Assembly (NCBI GenBank): GCA_963787345.1
Contig: CAWBCW010000026.1
Coordinates: 248,001-312,000, forward strand
Source: Bacillus_BD sp963787345
Lineage (GTDB): Bacteria; Bacillota; Bacilli; Bacillales; Cytobacillaceae
Length of the DNA: 64,000 nucleotides
Reading direction: 5' to 3'
In this document: positions 58,384-64,000 of the stretch, one piece after another
Layout of the letters: each line of letters starts with the position of its first letter
Position numbering within the stretch: position 1 is the stretch's first letter
Program-made: the position numbers and the translations under genes
Notes under the pieces: model-generated
What the model was told of the DNA's origin: nothing
The model's input: the letters and a program-made list of their open reading frames with translations, nothing else
Databases searched by the model: none

Positions 58384-58767
58384 ATGATTAATCAAGTTAC
58401 ATTAGTTGGCAGATTGACAAAGGATCCAGAGTTACGTATTACGCAAGAAGGAACACCTGTAACGAGTATTACCGTCGCTGTTAATCGCCATTTTCGTAAT
58501 CAGCATGGAGAAATTGATGCCGATTTTGTTCAGTGCACTCTTTGGAAAAAGATAGCCGAGAATACGGCTCAGTATTGTCGGAAGGGTTCATTGGTAGGCA
58601 TTACAGGCAGAATCCAAACTCGGAATTATGATAATAAAGAAGGAAAACGCGTTTATGTGACAGACGTCTTAGCCGAAACCATTAAATTTTTGGATCAGCG
58701 ACGGCAGACTGTCCCCAAAAATTTTCAGGTTGAACCAAATGCAGCGACCGTTGTATTGGAGGTCTAA
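58384..58767 (+). CDS. ssbB: single-stranded DNA-binding protein SsbB
   Basis: A 127-aa OB-fold protein (MINQVTLVGRLTKDPELR, DFVQCTLWKKIAENTAQYCRKGSLVGITGRIQTRNYDN). It lacks the acidic DDDLPF-type tip of housekeeping SsbA, ending VVLEV instead, so this is the competence paralogue SsbB (YwpH), which coats incoming DNA during transformation. GAGAGGTGAG precedes the ATG. I could not see a clean ComK box upstream. Two bases after the stop begins a small ORF that looks cotranslated. Confidence 0.92.
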   Translation: MINQVTLVGRLTKDPELRITQEGTPVTSITVAVNRHFRNQHGEIDADFVQCTLWKKIAENTAQYCRKGSLVGITGRIQTRNYDNKEGKRVYVTDVLAETIKFLDQRRQTVPKNFQVEPNAATVVLEV

Positions 58768-58769
58768 GG

Positions 58770-58943
58770 ATGTCATCCCCAAAAAATGAAATCGAAAGAA
58801 TCGAACTTATGTTAGAAAACCTCATTCGAATACAAGGGTCTTTCAATGCCAAAATTGATTATCTAAGTTACAGACTAAGCCAAGTTGAAAATACTCTTCA
58901 GCCACTTCCACAGCAAGACGAACAACATCAGTCTCTAATTTAG
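58770..58943 (+). CDS. small 57-aa protein coupled to ssbB
   Basis: An ORF starting two bases after the ssbB stop, with GGAGG well placed inside the end of ssbB. It encodes 57 residues (MSSPKNEIERIELMLENLIR... ending QHQSLI). The first two thirds show a heptad-like spacing of Leu/Ile (IERIELMLENLIRIQG, IDYLSYRLSQVENTL), suggesting a short coiled coil. No family is recognised. The coupling suggests a role with SsbB, or it may be a remnant. Confidence 0.6.
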   Translation: MSSPKNEIERIELMLENLIRIQGSFNAKIDYLSYRLSQVENTLQPLPQQDEQHQSLI

Positions 58944-59100
58944 TGAAAGCATAGTTGTTATCTAGATCATGAAATCCCGAGTTGGTTATTATTTGGGTGT
59001 GAATATGCCAAAGCGTATTTGACTATAAAAAATGAAAACCCTTCCATAAATTCCTTTCTTAGAGAAAATCAATAAATTCCTCGCAATCCCCTCACTTTAG

Positions 59101-59130
59101 CGCCTGCCGTAACAGCAGGCGTATTTTTTA
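59101..59130 (+). terminator. terminator of ssbB unit
   Basis: CGCCTGC-CGTAACA-GCAGGCG followed by TATTTTTT. Confidence 0.85.
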
Positions 59131-59162
59131 TTAAAAGGGGAATCTTGGAACCAATTTATCAC

Positions 59163-59194
59163 AAAAAAATCCGCCTGCCATGTAGACGGATTTT
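59163..59194 (-). terminator. terminator of the DUF1646 gene
   Basis: On the minus strand AAAATCCG pairs with CGGATTTT, followed by further Ts. Confidence 0.8.
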
Positions 59195-59200
59195 ACAACG

Positions 59201-60211
59201 TTAAAATACAAACAATATCACAAAGAACACAGCCATGATGATCATTCCAACCGGAAGACCAAATATGGCCCATTCTTTACTTGTAATATTTAATTTACCA
59301 GCAGCAATGATATTTGGGATATTTCCAGGAATTAGCATCCCGCCGGCAATCAAAAGACCTAAAAGAATAGCACGAATCGTTTCTCCATCCATAGCAGGAC
59401 TGACTTCCGCTGCAGCAAGAGTTGCATTATCGAGAACGGCCGAAATCGTATTAATCCAATATAACAACGCAGGGCTTAAGCCTAGTATATACTTTTCAAT
59501 TAATGGTTCAAACCCATGGCCTAGGAAGGTTAGACCCATTACAAACAGATAAATTTTTGCGGCACGAATGATAATTTCCTTATAAGATTCAGTTGGATTC
59601 TTCGCCCCTAATATATTTGAGTTTGCAGTGGTTTTAACAAAAAAGATAGAGATAATTCCTAATATAATCACTGCCGGAATAACTTCAGTACCAATCAATC
59701 TCATTAAATAACCAAAGTCTTCCCCCATTTTACTAACAACAATTGTTGAGAGAGGTTCTCCAATTGGAGTTAAAGCAGCACCTAAACCAATCGAGAAACA
59801 AGCTAGAATAGTAATGCGAATTTCAGACTGGCGTTCAAGCGGCAACACATTAACAATAATCACAAGAATAATTGCAGCAATAATCGCAGTAATGATACTA
59901 GAGGCAAGACCTAGGACAATTACCATTAGCCCAAGAAAAATTCTAGGTGTAAGAGCCTTACTAGTAGCTAAAATTGCTTTTTCCAATGGAACTTGAGCCC
60001 ATTTTGTAATTAGACCAGCGATGAGAACAGCTAACGTAATTTGAATTGGATCGACTAAGGCCTTTCCAATTAAGTCCATGTTCATCATTCCGCTGACAAT
60101 AGCTGCTAAAATCCCCATTATAAAAAGGAAAGCTTCTAAGTTCTGCTCTACCTTTTTTACTGTAAATGGTAAAAAGAGTACTAAAATTAAGATAATAAAT
60201 AATCCAATCAC
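59201..60211 (-). CDS. DUF1646 family permease
   Basis: A 336-aa integral membrane protein with about ten helices. It matches the DUF1646 family (PF07854), related to ion-transporter superfamily permeases. Two similar motifs, GAALTPIGEPLSTIVVSK and GNIPNIIAAGKLNI, resemble the inverted-repeat hairpins of NhaD/ArsB-type carriers, so cation transport is a reasonable but unproven guess. The start is GTG 60211 behind GAAAGGGA. It is a single-gene unit. Confidence 0.82.
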   Translation of the reverse strand: MIGLFIILILVLFLPFTVKKVEQNLEAFLFIMGILAAIVSGMMNMDLIGKALVDPIQITLAVLIAGLITKWAQVPLEKAILATSKALTPRIFLGLMVIVLGLASSIITAIIAAIILVIIVNVLPLERQSEIRITILACFSIGLGAALTPIGEPLSTIVVSKMGEDFGYLMRLIGTEVIPAVIILGIISIFFVKTTANSNILGAKNPTESYKEIIIRAAKIYLFVMGLTFLGHGFEPLIEKYILGLSPALLYWINTISAVLDNATLAAAEVSPAMDGETIRAILLGLLIAGGMLIPGNIPNIIAAGKLNITSKEWAIFGLPVGMIIMAVFFVILFVF

Positions 60212-60344
60212 ATGACCAAATCCCTTTCTAAGAATTTATGAAAAAACTTTTTTCTGTTATAACATGTATCTATCAAAATTGGTCGAATAATCATGGGAAA
60301 TCGACTTTTCAGTTAATTAGAGGTCCTTATATATTATATTAGGA

Positions 60345-60385
60345 AAATAAGTCTGGCACCCTCATACCTGTGGATGCCAGACCCT
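60345..60385 (-). terminator. terminator of the snf2 gene
   Basis: GTCTGGCA (60351-60358) pairs with TGCCAGAC (60375-60382). On the minus strand it is followed by TTATTTTCC. Confidence 0.75.
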
Positions 60386-63197
60386 TTATCTCAAATAAAT
60401 CAAATCCCGCAGCTCGTCTGTGGAAAGCTCCGTTATCCAGTTCTCACTTTGAATGACTTCGTCGTTGAGTGCTTGCTTCTTATCAAGCATTAAATCAATT
60501 TTTTCCTCAAGCGTTCCGGTGCAAATAAATTTATGGACGTGAACAAATCGTTGTTGCCCAATTCGGTAAGCGCGGTCGGTCGCTTGATTTTCAACAGCCG
60601 GATTCCACCAGCGGTCATAGTGGATGACATGATTGGCGGCCGTTAAGTTCAATCCGGTTCCTCCGGCTTTCAGTGACAGCAGGAACACAGGGAATTCACG
60701 ATTTTGGAAGCGGGCAATCATCCCGTCACGTTGCTGCTTTGGTACGCTTCCGTTTAAAAAAGGAACCTCTATATTAAACTCATCTTTAAGCGACTTTTGG
60801 ATCATATGACCCATTTCAATATATTGTGTAAAAATCAAGCAGCTTTCATCTTGGTCAAGCACAAAGCCAATGAGCTCCTGTAGTTTCTCGAGCTTAGCAG
60901 AACGTTCCACTAAGTTAGCTGGGCGTTCTTCTTTTAAATACAAAGCCGGGTGGTTGCATAGTTGTTTTAGACGGCTTAGCATTTGTAGAATAAGGCCTTT
61001 GCGTTCAAATCCAGTCAGTCTTTCTATATCAGCTATCGTATCTTTTACTAACTGTTCGTATAGGGACGCCTGCTCAGCTGTTAACGGACAATATTCCTTT
61101 TGCTCCAATTTATCCGGCAAGTTCAAGGCGACTTCCTCGTCTTGCTTTGTTCTCCGTAGCAGGAATGGACGAATCAACGCTTGGAGTTGGTGGATCTTCT
61201 CCTTCTCACCCTCTTTTTCAATCGGAATGACAAATCGTTTTTGGAAATGACCTAGGCTGCCGAAGTAGCCATGATTGGTAAAATCAAAGATTGACCACAA
61301 CTCAGTCAGCCGGTTTTCCATTGGTGTCCCTGTCAATGCGATATGGTGATGACCAGTTAATTTCCTAACAGCCCGCGACTGTTTCGTACCGGCATTTTTT
61401 ATGTTTTGTGCTTCATCAATTGCAATCGAGCTCCAAGTTAGTGATTCAAACTCAGCGAGATCTAGGTGGGACAAGCTATAGGAGGTTAAGACGACATCTG
61501 CCTCGGTTACGATTTCTGTAAATTCCTCAGCTTTTAACCGATTCGACCCATAATGAAGATAAACCGATAAACTTGGAGCGAACTTCTCCAATTCCTTTTG
61601 CCAGTTGCCAAGAACAGAGGTTGGACAAATAATTAAGGCAGGACCGGCATTTTCCGCTTCTTTTACGGTTAAAAGATAAGAAATCAGTTGAATCGTTTTT
61701 CCAAGTCCCATATCATCGGCGAGCGTCGCACCAAAACCGTAGCGGCGCAGAAATAAGAGCCAGCTCATTCCAAGCTGCTGATAAGGACGTAACTCACCTT
61801 GAAAGGACTCTGGGGCTTCTGAAAGTGGCAGCTGCTTCAGGTTCCGCAAGACTTTGACCATTCCCTTCAAATTTCGGTTTAATTCAATTTGTATTTTTCC
61901 AAACACCTTCGGGTCATCAAGATCATCGGTTTCAGGATTGTTGGCGGCGAACAACTCCTGCTCAATAATATCGCGGACATGCAGCCCTTCTTTTTCCGCT
62001 TTCTTCAGTAATTCTTGAATTTGATGGATGAACGTTGGATCCAGCTTAATCCAACGGCCCGCGTATATAGACGAGTTTTCGCTTTTCCTCAACAAGCTGG
62101 TTGAATTCTTCCTCTGAGAGGTCTACACCATTCATAGAAAAGCGCCAGTCATAATCAAGAACAGCCTGTAAACCGACAAAAGACTTTCGGTGGCTAGAGG
62201 CAGTCCCTTTCACTTTGGCTTTCACTTTGAGGTTGGCATCTTTCATCGCTTGCCACCAGGAAGGGAGGAGAATATCGACCCCTAAGGCGAGTAGCGTTTC
62301 GCTTGCCTCAGTTAAAAAAATCCAAGCTTCTTCCTCTGTTAGTTTATCCGTCAGCTCTTTATTCCCTGCAAGCCATGGAAAGAGACGAATCCAGCGTTGT
62401 TGCTCTTGATCAATCCCATCTAAAAAGGGAAGCCAGGACTTAAGATAGCTGCTTTCATTCCCGTAATCGATAACATGAGAAGGGTCCTCTTTGTCGCGGA
62501 GAAACAGTTCCAGTGACCAAAAGCCACTTATGTCAGTAGGTTCCTCAAGTTTTATTCCAATAGAAAACGGAACTGAGTTTTCTGTAATGCCCATCCAAAC
62601 TCGAAAGCTTTCTTCATCAAAGAATGCAGCCAGCTGATTAGGCGGAATTGTTCCCTCACGTAACGTTTTGATTTTCTCGCCAAACTTCGTTTTTAGCTCG
62701 TTATTCTGCTCCAAGTAATCATTTAAGGAATGATTAAACCAGGCTTTCATAAAGGGAAGGACATGTTCTTGCTCCCAAAACGCAGGAACAAATTCGTCGA
62801 TGACCCGATCGGGCAGGGACCAGCGAAATTCATCCTGCTCCCATGCTGAAAAGTCCGGCATCCATTCTTTTTCAAGAATTGCATCATGAATGGTATGGGC
62901 AGAGGCAAGACAAAGCTGAGCAGTATCATTCCAATCCCAGTCGACCATGCGGTTAAATTGATCATGGGCAAAAAGGGTTGCGAGCTGCCAACCGTTCAAA
63001 ACAATTCCTTCAACATTTTCAACAATCAACGTCTCGACCATCGTGCCGTAAAAGCTTTCCTTATGATAATTAAACAGTAAGTACTGCCATGTCGATGGAG
63101 GGAGAGGTCGATTATTTCCATCGACAGCATTTATAAAAAAACGGTCACTATCCAAATCAGTTACGTTAATTATGATATATCTTGTTTTAAGCATCAA
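60386..63197 (-). pseudogene. ywqA: SNF2-family DNA/RNA helicase, split by a frameshift
   Basis: The N-terminal part (63197 to about 62060, 379 codons) carries the bacterial SNF2-associated domain (DUF3670-like) and runs out of frame as VYIRGPLD-stop at 62046. The C-terminal part (about 62058 to 60386) continues GRWIKLDPTFIHQIQEL in another frame. Its SNF2 motor has DDMGLGKTIQLISYL (Walker A), DEAQNIKN (Walker B), LTGTPMENRLTELWS, FTQYIEMGH and NPAVENQATDRAYRIGQ. Removing one G from the GGG at 62058-62060 restores a protein of about 936 aa (about 920 in B. subtilis). The motor is otherwise intact, so the shift is recent or an assembly error. It overlaps the ywqB end. Confidence 0.9.
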
Positions 63198-64000
63198 TCA
63201 GTTTTCCCCTTTTACATTCTTCTTGGAAGGCACGCATGCGTTTAGTCCGGGATAGTAGAATGTCGAAGTACTCTTCCCACTCATCAAGGCGCTTCATTTT
63301 CCGATAAAGCGTACGAAGTTTTTTTAACTTACGAACGGCTTGGCGATAGTGTGCTCGATTTCTTCCATTAAGATCGGCTTGAATGGCTTGATGATAAAGT
63401 GGAAGTAGAACCTTGGGTGCCTCGACCTGCAAGGTTTTTAACGATTCCTTCGATACAGACTCAAGGTTAAATCCAATATATGTCTGCAGCTCCATCCATT
63501 TTCCATATTCCTTTTTTTCTAAAAGGAAATATTGGTAATCGTGAAAACTATGAGGGAGCAAATTCACATAAGCCCTTTCTATTAAATCGGGGCGATCGTT
63601 CTCGGTGCAATAGGGCCTGATCGCTTTCAGTGTTTTATACATAAACTGACGGGCTGCAAAATAATCTGTTTGGCCTTTTAAATAATCTTTGATCAGACCA
63701 ATAAAGTGAACGATGTAAAATTCCTTTTGCTTCGTATCAAGAACATCAAACCAATAGAAAAAGTAAGGTGTAATCTCAGCATCACATGCAATCACTCGTT
63801 CTCGGGCTTCTTTATGATTCCCGAGGAGCAGATGCAAATGAATCAATCCAACTGTAATGGAAAAATGGGGAGAAGAGTGTTCGGAAAGCTGGTTTATCAT
63901 CTCTTCACGCCAGTCTCTATTTTTAAATAGATCTGACCATAAAATACGGAATAGATGGATTCGTTCATAATCAAAGCTGGCGTCTTCCGTAATCAGTCTG
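63187..64000 (-). CDS. ywqB: YwqB-like SWIM zinc-finger family protein, C-terminal part
   Basis: An open frame enters from the right edge and ends at 63187; 271 codons are visible. It is helical and basic, with a tetratricopeptide-like look (LIHLHLLLGNHKEARERVIACDAE, HYRQAVRKLKKLRTLYRKMKRLDEWEEYFDILLSR). The SWIM motif expected nearer the N-terminus lies outside the window. The name rests mainly on its position: in B. subtilis ywqB directly precedes ywqA. The stop overlaps the start of ywqA, so the pair is translationally coupled. Confidence 0.65.
   Translation of the reverse strand, partial: RLITEDASFDYERIHLFRILWSDLFKNRDWREEMINQLSEHSSPHFSITVGLIHLHLLLGNHKEARERVIACDAEITPYFFYWFDVLDTKQKEFYIVHFIGLIKDYLKGQTDYFAARQFMYKTLKAIRPYCTENDRPDLIERAYVNLLPHSFHDYQYFLLEKKEYGKWMELQTYIGFNLESVSKESLKTLQVEAPKVLLPLYHQAIQADLNGRNRAHYRQAVRKLKKLRTLYRKMKRLDEWEEYFDILLSRTKRMRAFQEECKRGKLIDA

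Overview
The window is chromosomal DNA of an endospore-forming, flagellated, respiring member of the Bacillaceae. Its gene order follows the rpoE to ywqB side of the Bacillus subtilis chromosome closely: rpoE, pyrG, ywjG, spo0F, fbaA, tal, murAB, glpX, rho, rpmE, prfA, prmC, spoIIR, ywlB, ywlC, mntP, ywlE, rpiB, ywlG, glyA, upp, the atp operon, ywzB, ywmB, murAA, spoIID, spoIIQ, spoIIID, mbl, flhO, flhP, fabZ, ywpF, ssbB, ywqA and ywqB. Unlike B. subtilis it carries an 11-gene nuo (complex I) operon directly after atp, has mnaA after upp, and lacks tdk between rpmE and prfA. This fits a Neobacillus-, Mesobacillus- or B. cereus-like lineage; the species cannot be fixed from this window. No tRNA, rRNA, CRISPR array or prophage was seen.

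Layout: 1-12.8 kb holds transcription, nucleotide and central-metabolism genes (RNA polymerase delta, CTP synthase behind a classic G-tract attenuator, Spo0F behind a sigma-H promoter, aldolase, transaldolase, MurA2, FBPase II, Rho, L31, RF1 and its methylase). 12.9-16.4 kb holds spoIIR, an intact group IIC intron sitting directly behind the spoIIR terminator, ywlB, and a dense DnaA-box cluster leading into ywlC. 16.3-27 kb holds housekeeping genes (threonylcarbamoyl-AMP synthase, Mn efflux, arginine phosphatase, a chemoreceptor, RpiB, GlyA, Upp, MnaA) and a secreted subtilase. 27-34.6 kb is the F1Fo ATP synthase operon, with a 600-base leader, an atpE-atpF hairpin and a repeat inserted between atpG and atpD. 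34.9-45.5 kb is nuoABCDHIJKLMN without the NADH-oxidising nuoEFG module. 45.5-54.3 kb is a sporulation and envelope block: ywzB, ywmB, murAA, spoIID (sigma-E promoter), a CAP-domain secreted protein, a VanZ-family protein, spoIIQ (sigma-F promoter), the usd leader peptide with spoIIID, and mbl. 54.5-64 kb holds flhO/flhP, an EpuA-like protein, fabZ, an Asn/Asp-rich lipoprotein, ywpF, ssbB with a small partner ORF, a DUF1646 permease, and a frameshifted SNF2 helicase preceded by the start-truncated ywqB.

The most interesting items are: (i) a ~130-bp structured dispersed repeat present twice, upstream of rpoE and inside the nuo operon upstream of nuoI; (ii) the DnaA-box cluster at ywlB/ywlC; (iii) the usd-spoIIID leader, where the leader-peptide codons can pair with the spoIIID ribosome binding site; (iv) the group IIC intron; (v) inserted or alternative hairpins inside the atp operon; and (vi) three +1 frameshifts (rpoE, spoIIQ, snf2) that are either real tail and gene losses or assembly errors. 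No wholly new multi-gene system was found. The gene content is mostly ordinary Bacillaceae backbone, and the novelty lies in the non-coding elements.
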